Positions 32,382-42,375 of a DNA stretch of 64,000 nt are shown here, piece after piece; the first letter of the stretch is position 1; each line of letters opens with the position of its first letter. A program made the translations under genes and the position numbers. Location of the stretch: the NCBI RefSeq assembly GCF_900156425.1, contig NZ_FTNO01000005.1:310001-374000 (forward strand), written 5' to 3'. The notes under the pieces are model-generated. The model worked only from the letters and a program-made list of their open reading frames with translations. It did not search any database and was not told the DNA's origin. Source of the DNA: Haladaptatus litoreus. Lineage in GTDB: Archaea > Halobacteriota > Halobacteria > Halobacteriales > Haladaptataceae.

Positions 32382-34165
32382 ACGTGTTCATCCAAAAAGT
32401 CCGAAATTCGTTCGAACTCCTCGATTAGATTCGCCCGCGAGGTCGTGTGGTGGCCCTCGTCCTCGAAGATACACGTCTCGACCGGAACGCCGCGCTCTCG
32501 AACTTTCTCCGCAATCTGTTCGGCTTCTCCGACCGGAACACGGGGGTCGTTCGCGCCGTGCTGGATGAACAGCGGGCAAGAAATCCGGTCGGCCTTGTGA
32601 ATCGGGCTTATTCGTTCGAGCAGTTCTGGCTCGTCTAACGAACCGTACTCCTGTGCGCGGTGCGAACGCCGCCACTCTCCAGTGTTTTCGAGGAACGTTT
32701 CGAAGTCGGCGATGCCGACGAAATCGACCGCGGCAGACCAGAGGTCGGGATACTCCGTAATCGCGGCGAGTACCATGAACCCACCATACGAACGACCATA
32801 CGCGACGATTCGGTCGGAGTCCACCGCCTCGTGGTTGTGAAGCCATTCGACCGCGGATTCGATGTCGGCGACGGAATCCATCCGCTTTTCCACGTCGTCC
32901 AGATGGGTGTATTCCGTGCCGTAGCCCGACGACCCGCGGACGTTCGGCTCGAAAATCGCGTACCCCTGTTGGAGGAAATACTGCTTGGTCGGGTAGAACC
33001 ACGGCCTGCGCTGATGTTCCGGCCCGCCGTGAATATCGACAATCACTGGTGTTTCGCCGGGAGATGCGTTTTCGGGAAGCGTCCAGTAGGCCGGAATCTC
33101 CCGCCCGTCAAACGTCTCGTATCGAATCGTCTCCGGTTCGAGGAGACTCTCTTCGGGGATGCCGAGCGTTCCGGGATTCGTCCATCGCTCCGATTCGCCC
33201 GTCTCCAAGTCGAGAACGTAGACGCTTCTCGGGTCGTCGCTTCGGCTGAGCGAGAGGGCACACTGCTCGCCATCCGGGGCGAAGGTCAGGTCGTATGCGA
33301 CGCCCTCCGGAAGCTTTGGCTCTGCAAGTGCTTCGATTTCCCCGTCCGCGAGACGACCAGCGTGAACCTCGGAGTAACCATCGACGTTGCGACTCCACAC
33401 GACGTTCCCGGTTTCGCCATGGAGCGCGAACCCTTCGACGTTCCAGTCGCCGCCCGCCTGAATCGTTCTGTGCGTTCCGTCGCCGAGGTCGATTCGGGCG
33501 ATATCGGCCGTGTCCGAGTCGTAGTTCGTCACGCAGTACAGTTCGTCCTCCGGACCGAATCGGACGTTTCCGTAGCGAGTTTCGGTGTCATCGCTCAGTC
33601 TTCGATGGTCGCCCGTTTCCGGGTCGAGCAGGAACAGGTCGTAGTCGAAACTGGCGTAGGCCTTCGAGAGGACGATGCCGGGTTCGCCCCACGTTTCGAT
33701 GGAAAGGAAACCGCCCTCGCCCTCGTGGACGAGCGTCGCCTCCGAATCGTCTCGGCCCTGCACGTACACGTCGAAGGTGTCCGACTGGCGGCGATTCGCC
33801 GTGAACGCGAATCGCTCACCGTCGGGACTCCACCTGCCCCAGAGGTGAATCGAACTGGGGTCGTCCGTGAGCGGCGTTTCGGTACCATCTCGCAGGTCGT
33901 ACCGGAACAACTGGTCGTGTTCGTTGCTTCCCTCGTCCATGCCGAAGATGATTTCCGGGCGAGTCGGCGAGGCCGAAACGAACGAAATCCGTTCGTCGTG
34001 TGCGGTGCGTCGAGACGGGTAGGTGTCCGGCGCGTCGAGCGACCAGACCTGCGGCGTCCCGGTCGTGTCGGAGCAAAAGACGAGGTCGCCATCGACCGAA
34101 ATCGTCGGCGACTCGGTGCTGTCGATGCTCAGATACCGTGCGACTGAATACCGTGGTTCGGACAT
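32378..34165 (-). CDS. S9-family (prolyl-oligopeptidase-like) serine peptidase
   Basis: 595 residues from the ATG at 34165. About 1-350 form a beta-propeller with WD/TolB-like repeats; about 370-595 form the alpha/beta-hydrolase domain. The catalytic triad is visible: Ser459 in YGRSYGGF, Asp540 in HGANDPRVP, and His572 in DEGHHTTS. No signal peptide, so probably a cytoplasmic oligopeptidase or acylaminoacyl-peptidase. A 49-residue extension upstream of this ATG is poor in acidic residues and rejected. Confidence 0.93.
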   Translation of the reverse strand: MSEPRYSVARYLSIDSTESPTISVDGDLVFCSDTTGTPQVWSLDAPDTYPSRRTAHDERISFVSASPTRPEIIFGMDEGSNEHDQLFRYDLRDGTETPLTDDPSSIHLWGRWSPDGERFAFTANRRQSDTFDVYVQGRDDSEATLVHEGEGGFLSIETWGEPGIVLSKAYASFDYDLFLLDPETGDHRRLSDDTETRYGNVRFGPEDELYCVTNYDSDTADIARIDLGDGTHRTIQAGGDWNVEGFALHGETGNVVWSRNVDGYSEVHAGRLADGEIEALAEPKLPEGVAYDLTFAPDGEQCALSLSRSDDPRSVYVLDLETGESERWTNPGTLGIPEESLLEPETIRYETFDGREIPAYWTLPENASPGETPVIVDIHGGPEHQRRPWFYPTKQYFLQQGYAIFEPNVRGSSGYGTEYTHLDDVEKRMDSVADIESAVEWLHNHEAVDSDRIVAYGRSYGGFMVLAAITEYPDLWSAAVDFVGIADFETFLENTGEWRRSHRAQEYGSLDEPELLERISPIHKADRISCPLFIQHGANDPRVPVGEAEQIAEKVRERGVPVETCIFEDEGHHTTSRANLIEEFERISDFLDEHV

Positions 34166-34413
34166 GCTGTGGTCGAAGAACGGGGACGGCAAAAGGATTC
34201 GGCTGTGGTGCGTGTTTCCCCGGTACTCACGTCGAGAGCAGTGGTTAGCAGTAGGCAAATTTTTTGAGAGGGTATTGTACGAGCTGAGCAATACGAATAC
34301 GGGCACCTTCACAGGAACACCATTACAGGGGGTGGGACGAACTCCGAACCACGATAGATGTTTGCACGAAACGACCTCAACTACTAACTACTCACGCCGT
34401 GTAGTCAGCCGCG

Positions 34414-34809
34414 ATGACCTACTACGACAAGCAGCACGTCAGCGGCGAGTTCGAAGAAGTCGTCGAAGAAACCACGGACGCCCTGAGCGACGAGGGGTTC
34501 GGCATTCTGAGCGACATCGACGTGAGCGAAGCGTTCGCGAAAAAACTCGACATCGAAGAGTATCCCGAATATCGGATTCTGGGCGCATGCAACCCGCCGC
34601 TGGCGAAGGAAGGATTGGATGCCGAAACCGACCTCGGAGTGCTCCTGCCCTGTAACGTCGTCGTCTACGAAACCGACGACGGCGTCGTGGTCAGCATGGT
34701 TGACCCAGAAACGATGCTCTCGGTCGTGGACAACCCCGAGTTGGACGACATCGCAGAAGACGTTCGGGCACGTTTCGACCGCGTTCTGGATTCGCTTTCT
34801 GCGAGCTAG
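34414..34809 (+). CDS. DUF302 domain protein
   Basis: 131-residue DUF302 protein: EEVVEETTDALSDEGFGILSDIDVSEA at the start, then YRILGACNPPLAKEGLDAE with the family's Cys-Asn-Pro, and LLPCNVVVYE. Small soluble protein; the biochemical role is unknown. It stands alone between the S9 peptidase promoter and a Tat-exported protein. Confidence 0.9.
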   Translation: MTYYDKQHVSGEFEEVVEETTDALSDEGFGILSDIDVSEAFAKKLDIEEYPEYRILGACNPPLAKEGLDAETDLGVLLPCNVVVYETDDGVVVSMVDPETMLSVVDNPELDDIAEDVRARFDRVLDSLSAS

Positions 34810-34933
34810 CGATTCGCTTCGCGCTCTTCACCGAAGGGGACACGAGGGAAGAGGAGTAGGGAATTTGTCCACAAACAAAACAATAATACGAGCTTATATG
34901 TTTGAATGACCAACATCCAAACTGCGGTCGAAT

Positions 34934-35413
34934 ATGGCAGAGAGTGAAAGAATAGACACAGACGACTCGGGAGAGGGCGCTGGGGGCGTCTTTGCAAACG
35001 AGTCACGCCGAACGTTCATGAAAAAGGGCGCGCTTGCGACGGGTGCGCTCGCACTCGGTCTGGGCAGTGCTGGGACTGCTGTCGCGCAGGACTCCACAAG
35101 CGTCCTCGTGTACACGTATGCCTACCACCCGAACGTGCCGTTCCGCGTCACGAACGCGCTCGAACAGTCAACCACGGTGCGACTGCTCGAACGTCCCGGT
35201 GGGGGCGACGTGGACGAAATCAGCCAACCCGACGACTACAGCGGGTGGGTCATCCGCTACGACCTCGGAGGCCGGAATGGGGCAATCACGACGATAATGT
35301 TCTCGCGCGATGCGAGCTTCAGTCAGGGTGACCGACGGCGGTTCTCTGGAGACGCAACCGTCTTCAGTAGCCAACTCAATCTGCTGAGCACCACGGTTCG
35401 GAGTCCAGAGTAA
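34934..35413 (+). CDS. Small Tat-exported protein of unknown function
   Basis: 159 residues. A long acidic N-region (about 25 residues) leads to the twin-arginine motif SRRTFMKKGALATGALALG and a cleavage-like AVAQD at about residue 55. The mature part, about 105 residues, is beta-rich without Cys. Family not recognised. Confidence 0.65.
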   Translation: MAESERIDTDDSGEGAGGVFANESRRTFMKKGALATGALALGLGSAGTAVAQDSTSVLVYTYAYHPNVPFRVTNALEQSTTVRLLERPGGGDVDEISQPDDYSGWVIRYDLGGRNGAITTIMFSRDASFSQGDRRRFSGDATVFSSQLNLLSTTVRSPE

Positions 35414-35494
35414 AACTGTGGGGAATGGGGGACTCCCTCGCCCACGCTCAATTTTACCTACCATCGCGTTAGCCAGCAATCGCTTTACCCGTTA

Positions 35495-36037
35495 TCACGA
35501 GTCGAGAGAGCGAGCGAACGCGGTCGCGAACCTCTCAACTTCGTCCCAATCGGTGTACTCGTAATCGCGCGAGGTGTCCGTCCCGCCGCCCTTCTTCCGT
35601 GCGACGTACTTCATCAGCAGCCGCGTAAGAAGTCCGTATCGACTGTATTTCAGCGCACCGGCAACGACCGCCGTTCGGTCAGGGTTCCAGCCGGTAGCAG
35701 CGAGAAATTCCGTAACCAAGTTCTCCGCGGTCATCCGCGCCTCGTCGGTATCCTCTACAGCGGTCAGGCTCACCGAGAAGAACGCCGACGGCAATCGGTT
35801 CAACTCTTTTGCGTGCTCCCGGACGAACTGTTCAACGTATTTCTGATGATGTCCTTTATGAACCGACGCGCCGACGACGACTGCGTCGTACTCCGACAGT
35901 CGAAATTCCTCCGGAACGCGATTGCCGTGAATCAGCGTCGAGTCGTGACCCGCGGAGGCCAACACCTCGGCGGTTCGCTCCGCGATTGTCGCGGTCTGGC
36001 CCTCCGTTGAACCGTAGAGGACGAGCACGCGCGCCAT
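35495..36037 (-). CDS. Flavodoxin-domain protein (HemG-like)
   Basis: 180-residue flavodoxin fold: VLYGSTEGQTATIAE is the FMN phosphate-binding loop, and VVGASVHKGHHQKYVEQFV resembles menaquinone-dependent protoporphyrinogen IX dehydrogenase (HemG). The C-terminus (TDWDEVERFATAFA) also fits. A role in haem synthesis or another flavin electron transfer is possible; neighbours give no help. Confidence 0.83.
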   Translation of the reverse strand: MARVLVLYGSTEGQTATIAERTAEVLASAGHDSTLIHGNRVPEEFRLSEYDAVVVGASVHKGHHQKYVEQFVREHAKELNRLPSAFFSVSLTAVEDTDEARMTAENLVTEFLAATGWNPDRTAVVAGALKYSRYGLLTRLLMKYVARKKGGGTDTSRDYEYTDWDEVERFATAFARSLDS

Positions 36038-36212
36038 CAGCCGTGCCTCTCAAGAAGTGCACAATTGGAACCACGCCATACCCACCGATTTCGATGTGAC
36101 CGGGAATCGTATGCTACCATCGTACCACTCCAAATCAGCATCGACAGCTATCGACTAAAACGTCCGGTGGTCGAACCTCCGTGGACTGTGAGACACTTCG
36201 AAGTCGAAAAAA

Positions 36213-37625
36213 TCACTGATAGCCGAGCGCCTTCAACTGGTTCGATACCTCGGATGGAACGTCGCCCGATTCGTCGTCCCCGTCGGTTTCGATTCGCTCG
36301 ATTCGCGTCTCGACCGCGTCGTGAAGGCGGCTTGCGAGTTCGGAACCCTCGTACTCGTCCCACAGATTGTCCTGTTCGGTCGGGTCGCGGCGTCTATCGT
36401 ACAGTTCCCGATTCTCGGAGTCGGTGTGGTAGATGTACGACCACTCGGCGGTTCGGGCACTCACAAGGAGTTCGCCGTCGTCCAGATGGCGCGGAATCGG
36501 TTGCCGAGTGACGTGTTCGCCGCGAACGGCGACGGAGGTTATCGGCGTCGTATCACCCGGAGCACCGGGGTCGGTTTCGGAACCGGATTCGACAACGGCG
36601 TCAAGCAAACTCGGGGCCGAAAAGTCGTGTTCGACGCCCATCGCGTCACAGATGGTCGCGGGAATCGACGCCAAACCGACCGCTTGCTGGACCGATTTCC
36701 TATCTGCGCTCTGTTTTTTGTCGTCGGGGTGCTGAACGATGAACGGGACGTGGGTCAGTTCCTCGTACAGTTTCGGATAATGCGCCAAATGGCCGTGTTC
36801 CATGAACTCCTCACCGTGGTCGCCCGCGAGAACGACGCAGGCGTCGTCACGAAAGCCGCGTCGGTCGAGTGCCGACAGCACTCGGCCGACGCTTTCGTCC
36901 ACCTGCCGAACCGCGGCCCGGTACAGCGATTCGAGGTCGGCAAGCGCGTCGTGGCCGACTTCGCGCCCCAATCCGGCCCGGAGGTGGGCGCGAAGCATCT
37001 TCAGCGACCCGACGTTCGCGCCGGTTTCGTCGCGGACGAACTTCGGCGCGGGAACGTAGGGCGTGTGAACGTCCATGTAATGAACCCAGAGGAAAAACGG
37101 CGGTTCTGCCCGTTCCACGAAGTCGATTGCGCTACGTTCTACGTCGAGCATCCGCGAGATATTTTTCGCGCCGCCTTTCTGTCCGAGTAGTCGCCGAACC
37201 GGCGACGTGACGACTTGAAGCCACGCCTGCACGGTCGGATGGGCGGTGAGATATTTGCTGTAGAGACTGTCGCCCGTCCCGGAGGTGAACGTCTCGAACT
37301 CGTCGAATCCACGGTCGTACCCCCAGTGTTCGGTTAAAAATCCGTTCGCGCCGTTGAATCCCGCGGTCGAAACGCCCGCTTCCGAGAGGGTTTCGGCCAG
37401 CGTCGGGGCATCGGCGACGCCGATGCCCCGCGAATCCGTAAACACCTGTTTCGCGCCGAGAATCGACGGGAACGAGAAGGGCGTCCAGTTCCCGTGAGCG
37501 AATGCGTTTTCGAAGGTGGTTCCACGTTCACCGAGAGCAGCGACGACGCCGTCGGACGTGAAAGCGTCCGCTCGGAGCGAATCGACGGTGAACAGCACGG
37601 TAACAGAGGTGTCATTTGCGCTCAT
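36213..37625 (-). CDS. Sulfatase-family (alkaline-phosphatase fold) hydrolase
   Basis: 470 residues from the ATG at 37625. Fold markers: LFTVDSLRADAF (metal Asp), WTPFSFPSI at the nucleophile position, LWVHYMDVHTPY, and VVLAGDHGEEFMEHG with metal-binding Asp/His. The nucleophile slot is Ser51 (SFPS) rather than Cys, so the usual formylglycine cannot come from Cys here. It may be a Ser-type sulfatase, a phosphodiesterase, or an inactive homologue. Preceded by small unrelated genes; the 175-nt gap to the flavodoxin gene shows nothing else. Confidence 0.8.
   Translation of the reverse strand: MSANDTSVTVLFTVDSLRADAFTSDGVVAALGERGTTFENAFAHGNWTPFSFPSILGAKQVFTDSRGIGVADAPTLAETLSEAGVSTAGFNGANGFLTEHWGYDRGFDEFETFTSGTGDSLYSKYLTAHPTVQAWLQVVTSPVRRLLGQKGGAKNISRMLDVERSAIDFVERAEPPFFLWVHYMDVHTPYVPAPKFVRDETGANVGSLKMLRAHLRAGLGREVGHDALADLESLYRAAVRQVDESVGRVLSALDRRGFRDDACVVLAGDHGEEFMEHGHLAHYPKLYEELTHVPFIVQHPDDKKQSADRKSVQQAVGLASIPATICDAMGVEHDFSAPSLLDAVVESGSETDPGAPGDTTPITSVAVRGEHVTRQPIPRHLDDGELLVSARTAEWSYIYHTDSENRELYDRRRDPTEQDNLWDEYEGSELASRLHDAVETRIERIETDGDDESGDVPSEVSNQLKALGYQ
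37404..37430. repeat. Perfect inverted repeat, 13-bp arms, in the sulfatase-family gene
   Basis: CGGGGCATCGGCG at 37404-37416, one base, exact reverse complement at 37418-37430. It encodes RGIGVADAP in a predicted loop. Confidence 0.85.
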
Positions 37626-37755
37626 TCTGTCGGGCACGGTGACTCCGCTACCCGAAAATTCGTCACGGAGGTAAAATACCTTTTGCGCGAACAGTCGATA
37701 CCATCGGACGAGATTCAATAGCACTCCATATTCCACAGGACAGCAAGGGTGTTTT

Positions 37756-38094
37756 TCAACTACTTTTGCTGCGAAGCGGCGGGAGCGAAAGTCGTTCGAT
37801 GAGGCCCAACTGACCGAACAGGAGTATTACCATCGAGACGACCACGCCGCCGAAAAACACGACAAGAACGACAGGGCCGCTCTCGATAAAGGGAAGCGAA
37901 GAAACCGAAAGCGAAAACAGCACCCACCCGAACGCCAGCCATTTTTTCCCTCGTCGATAGCGAACGAATCCGCTGGCGAGGCCGAGAAGGATGAGTAACC
38001 CGAGGACGATTTCAGGAGGGACGAGTTCCGAAACCATGAGAGCACCGAGAACGCTCATTGAGATAAATCCGAGATTGTCAACATCGTCCATCAT
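37756..38094 (-). CDS. Small membrane protein, three to four helices
   Basis: 112 residues from the ATG at 38094 (an adjacent in-frame ATG lies at 38091). Hydrophobic segments: LGALMVSELVPPEIVLGLLILLGLASG, LAFGWVLFSLSVSSLPF and VVLVVFFGGVVVSMVILLFG. A TATA-like box (ACTATATCG, about 38117-38125) lies 27 nt upstream and supports a leaderless start. No family recognised. Confidence 0.65.
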   Translation of the reverse strand: MMDDVDNLGFISMSVLGALMVSELVPPEIVLGLLILLGLASGFVRYRRGKKWLAFGWVLFSLSVSSLPFIESGPVVLVVFFGGVVVSMVILLFGQLGLIERLSLPPLRSKSS

Positions 38095-38145
38095 TCGGTG
38101 AAAAAACACGTTCGGGCGATATAGTCGTTTCCGTGTTTTCAGCGT

Positions 38146-39483
38146 TTATTCTACAGGTTCGAGTTCAGCGCTGAAGTGGCGCAGTTCCTCCATCTCGGGT
38201 TCGGCGACGACTTCCAGACCCGTGAGTTCGTCGCGTCGCTCGGCGACTTTCTCGAACGACTCCGCGATGTGCACGAGATGGTCGCGGAAGTACGACCGGC
38301 GGGGGAGACACAGACGAACGAGTTGCGGACGGTCTTCACCGGGGAAGGCGAACTCGCCGAGTTCGACGCCGCGAACGCCACCCTCGCGGTAGAGTTCGCA
38401 GGTGAGAACCTGTCCCGGGAACTCCTCACGGGGGATTTCCGGCAGGAACTCCTCGGCGTCCACGTACACGGCGTGGCCCCCCGTCGGGGCGAAAATCGGA
38501 ACACCTGCTTCCTGAAGCAAGTCGCCGAGTTCCGCGACCTGTTCGACGCGGTCTTCGATGTAGCTCTCGGTGACGGCCTCACGGAGGCCGACCGCCATCG
38601 CTTCCAAGTCGCGCCCCGCCAGTCCGCCGTAGGTCGTGAATCCTTCGTAGAGGATACCGCGCTGTTTCGTGGCTTCGAACAAGGATTCGTCGCGCACGCC
38701 GACGAATCCGCCGATGTTCGACAGTGCATCCTTCTTGCCGCTCATGACGATTGCGTCGGCGTAGGAGAGTTCTTCGCGGGCGATGTCGGCGACACTGGCG
38801 TCCGAAAATTCGTCCTCGCGCTGTTGGACGAAATACGCGTTTTCGGCGAATCGGCAGGCGTCGATGACGAACGTGGCGTCGATTTCGTCTGCCACGTCGC
38901 GCGCCTCGCGGATGTTCTCGACGCTCACGGGTTGGCCTGCCATCGAGTTGTTCGTGATGGTGACCACGAGTGCGGGGATGTTCTCCGCGCCAACGTTGTC
39001 CGCCAGTTCCCGGACTTTGTCGGGGTCGAGGTTCCCTTTGAACGACTCTTCGTCCTCGGCATCCACGTCGATTGGGCAGTCGACGGGTTTCCCGCCGTTG
39101 TTCACGATGTGCGCCCGCGTCGTGTCGAAGTGCGTGTTGTTCGGGACGTAGTCGCCCTCGGAGATGAGGACACCGTAGAGGACGTTTTCGGCACCTCTGC
39201 CTTGGTGAGCGGGGACGATTTTCTCGAAGCCCATCACGTCGTCCACGCTCTCTTGAAGGCGTTTGAAACTGTCACTGCCAGCGTAGGCCTCGTCGCCGCG
39301 CATCATCGCGGCCCACTGTTCGTCGCTCATGGTTCCGGTTCCGCTGTCGGTCAACAGGTCGATGAAAACGTCCTCCGCGTCGAGGTTGAACACGTTGTAG
39401 CCCGCGGATTCGAGGTTGGCCTCGCGTTCGTCTCGGTCGGGAAGGTGAATCGGTTCGACGACTTTCGCCCGATAGGCTCGCAT
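38146..39483 (-). CDS. tnaA: Tryptophanase / beta-eliminating lyase
   Basis: 445-residue PLP enzyme of the tryptophanase/tyrosine phenol-lyase family. Seen: LLTDSGTGTMSDEQWAAMM, PAHQGRGAENVL, the ITNNSMAGQPVS loop, FVIDACRFAENA, and the PLP lysine K251 in MSGKKDALSNIGG. It should split tryptophan to indole, pyruvate and ammonia; tyrosine as substrate cannot be excluded. Start at the ATG at 39483, with a TTAAGA box 27 nt upstream; a TTG 9 nt earlier is less likely. Confidence 0.92.
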   Translation of the reverse strand: MRAYRAKVVEPIHLPDRDEREANLESAGYNVFNLDAEDVFIDLLTDSGTGTMSDEQWAAMMRGDEAYAGSDSFKRLQESVDDVMGFEKIVPAHQGRGAENVLYGVLISEGDYVPNNTHFDTTRAHIVNNGGKPVDCPIDVDAEDEESFKGNLDPDKVRELADNVGAENIPALVVTITNNSMAGQPVSVENIREARDVADEIDATFVIDACRFAENAYFVQQREDEFSDASVADIAREELSYADAIVMSGKKDALSNIGGFVGVRDESLFEATKQRGILYEGFTTYGGLAGRDLEAMAVGLREAVTESYIEDRVEQVAELGDLLQEAGVPIFAPTGGHAVYVDAEEFLPEIPREEFPGQVLTCELYREGGVRGVELGEFAFPGEDRPQLVRLCLPRRSYFRDHLVHIAESFEKVAERRDELTGLEVVAEPEMEELRHFSAELEPVE

Positions 39484-39609
39484 ATCCGACAACGCGGCGG
39501 CGTCGTTCTTAACCTTGCTGAGATAACGTCGGGGGAAAACGAGCGATTCCGGGCGTCAGGGGGCGAAATTGACCATCGTTAGTAGGGGAAGTCCATTGCT
39601 AATTTCTCG

Positions 39610-40161
39610 CTAATATGGGTAGTCCATCTGTACTTTGATAGCGTCGCGGGTTTCCTCGTCCTCCAGTTCGGCGCAGAGCCACAGGCCGAGGTCGATACCC
39701 GAACTGACGCCACCCGCCGTCGCCACTGTCCCATCCACGACGATTCGCTCTTCGACAACTTCGCAAAAATCCGCCAATCGTTCGTAGGCGTCGGGGTGCG
39801 TCGTCGCTTGTTTGCCCTCCAAGAATCCCGCCGAACCGAGCAGAAGCGACCCAGTACAGACGGACGTGACCCACTCCGCATCCGCGGTTGCCAGCCACGA
39901 AGTGAACTCATCGTCCTCGGCGAGTTCGCGGGCGATAAATCCGCCCGGAACGACCAACATGTCGTAGCCCGAAAGCGATTCGTCCACCACGTCGGGAACG
40001 ATTTCGAGTCCTGCGTTCGCGGTAACGCGTTCGGTTCGGGCGCACACGTCCCACGAAACGTCGTCTCGGAAGCCCATTGTATCGAGTCTGGTCAGTGGGT
40101 CGTAGATGCCGACGAAATCCAGCGCGGTCATGCCGTCGTATGCGACGAACGCGATGTGCAT
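39610..40161 (-). CDS. DJ-1/PfpI family protein
   Basis: 183 residues with the class I glutamine-amidotransferase-like fold: YDGMTALDFVGIYDPL at the start, LVVPGGF, and the nucleophile elbow SVCTGSLLLGSAGFLEGKQATTH with Cys and His. It resembles the isonitrile-hydratase/AraC-associated subgroup. Start at the ATG at 40161; an upstream frame to 40212 is not supported. It lies 127 nt from the tryptophanase start on the same strand. Confidence 0.88.
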   Translation of the reverse strand: MHIAFVAYDGMTALDFVGIYDPLTRLDTMGFRDDVSWDVCARTERVTANAGLEIVPDVVDESLSGYDMLVVPGGFIARELAEDDEFTSWLATADAEWVTSVCTGSLLLGSAGFLEGKQATTHPDAYERLADFCEVVEERIVVDGTVATAGGVSSGIDLGLWLCAELEDEETRDAIKVQMDYPY

Positions 40162-40218
40162 GTAGAAGGGTTCGGAGGGGGACTGCTTGACTGTTGGCGT
40201 CGGAATCCACAAAACCGC

Positions 40219-40968
<750 letters not shown>

Positions 40969-41123
40969 ACCCACAGTTACCACTTCGACTGTCTAAACCC
41001 TGCCCCATAGCACGAATGTCGGATGGCGGAAAATAAGCGAGGCGGAGGGCGACACCTCGCGGCAATCGGCAATCCGGAACCAGCACCCGGAACTTCTTGC
41101 CCACACCTCACGACCATCCACCT

Positions 41124-42353
41124 ATGAAAATCGACGGCGACCGACTACGGGAGGATATCGAAGCGAACGCCGAGTTCGGTGCGCTCGACGTGGAAGGCCA
41201 CGGACGAACCGTTCTCACCGGAACCGACGCGAACCGAAAGGCGCGCGAGTATTTCGTGGAACGACTGGAAGATGCCGGACTCGACGTTCGCGTGGATTCG
41301 GTCGGTAACATCGCGGGACGCTGGACGCCCGAAAGCGCAGACCCGGAATCCAAACCAGTCGCGGCGGGGAGCCACCTCGATTCGGTTCCCGAGGGGGGAA
41401 TCTTCGACGGGCCACTCGGCGTCTACGCCGCACTTGAGGCGGTTCGGGCGATGCAGGACGCCGAAATCGAACCCAGTCGCCCGATAGATGTCGTTTCGTT
41501 CACAGAGGAGGAGGGCCAGCGGTTCGCCGACGGACTCCTCGGGTCGTCCGTCGCGGTCGGAGAGCGGTCGGTGGAGGAGGCACTCGAACTGCGGGACGGA
41601 CGGACGACGCTGGCGGATGCACTCGATACGATGGATTTCGATGGCGAGGGCAGAATCGACGCGAGCGAGTGGGATTCGTGGCTCGAACTCCACGTCGAAC
41701 AGAGCAGGCGACTCGAACGCGCCGACTGCCCGGTCGGGGTCGTAACGACGATTACCGGAATTACGCACTGCGCCGTCGAAGTACTGGGTGAAGCAAATCA
41801 CGCGGGAGCGACCCCGATGCCGGAGCGAACGGACGCGCTGGTCGCCGCGAGCGAATTCGTTCGGGATGTCGAGGACGGGGCGAACGAAGTCGGCGAAACC
41901 ACGGTTGGCACGGTCGGTAAACTCGACGTTCGTCCCAACGCGACGAACGTCGTTCCGGGCGCAGTCGAGATGGGCGTCGATATTCGAGACGTGAGTTATG
42001 ATGCGATGAACGAACTCGTCTCGCTGGCGCGAGACTCGCTTTCCCGCCTCGAATCGGAGCGCGGCGTAGAGACGACTTTCTCCCGCGAGTTCGACCTCGA
42101 ACCGACCGAGATGAGCGCCCGCTGTCGGCGGGCGCTCCACGAAGCGGGGGACGAAGCGAACATCGAACTGCTCGATATGCACTCCGGGGCGGCCCACGAC
42201 ACGATGCACGTCGGAGACGTGACAGACGCAGCGATGCTGTTCGCACGGTCGCGGGACGGCATTTCACATAATCCGGCAGAGTGGACAGAGTGGGGAGACT
42301 GTGCCGCCGCGACGCGAGTGCTCGCTGGCGCACTCACGTCGCTGGCGCGGTGA
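41124..42353 (+). CDS. M20-family amidase/hydantoinase (N-carbamoyl-L-amino-acid hydrolase type)
   Basis: 409-residue metallo-amidohydrolase. Metal-site motifs: GSHLDSVPEGGIFDGPLGV (His, Asp), the SFTEEEGQRF Glu pair, the LHVEQ His, and SGAAHDTMH (C-terminal His). The N-terminal GNIAGRW strand and GHANHAGATPMPERTDAL-like dimerisation part (EANHAGATPMPERTDAL) fit allantoate amidohydrolase or beta-ureidopropionase as well. Start at the ATG at 41124. Confidence 0.9.
   Translation: MKIDGDRLREDIEANAEFGALDVEGHGRTVLTGTDANRKAREYFVERLEDAGLDVRVDSVGNIAGRWTPESADPESKPVAAGSHLDSVPEGGIFDGPLGVYAALEAVRAMQDAEIEPSRPIDVVSFTEEEGQRFADGLLGSSVAVGERSVEEALELRDGRTTLADALDTMDFDGEGRIDASEWDSWLELHVEQSRRLERADCPVGVVTTITGITHCAVEVLGEANHAGATPMPERTDALVAASEFVRDVEDGANEVGETTVGTVGKLDVRPNATNVVPGAVEMGVDIRDVSYDAMNELVSLARDSLSRLESERGVETTFSREFDLEPTEMSARCRRALHEAGDEANIELLDMHSGAAHDTMHVGDVTDAAMLFARSRDGISHNPAEWTEWGDCAAATRVLAGALTSLAR
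42113..42137. repeat. Perfect inverted repeat, 10-bp arms, in the amidase gene
   Basis: GAGCGCCCGC at 42113-42122, 5-nt loop, exact reverse complement at 42128-42137, encoding SARCRRAL. Confidence 0.7.
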
Positions 42354-42375
42354 GTTTCGTACTTTCGTCTTCGTT

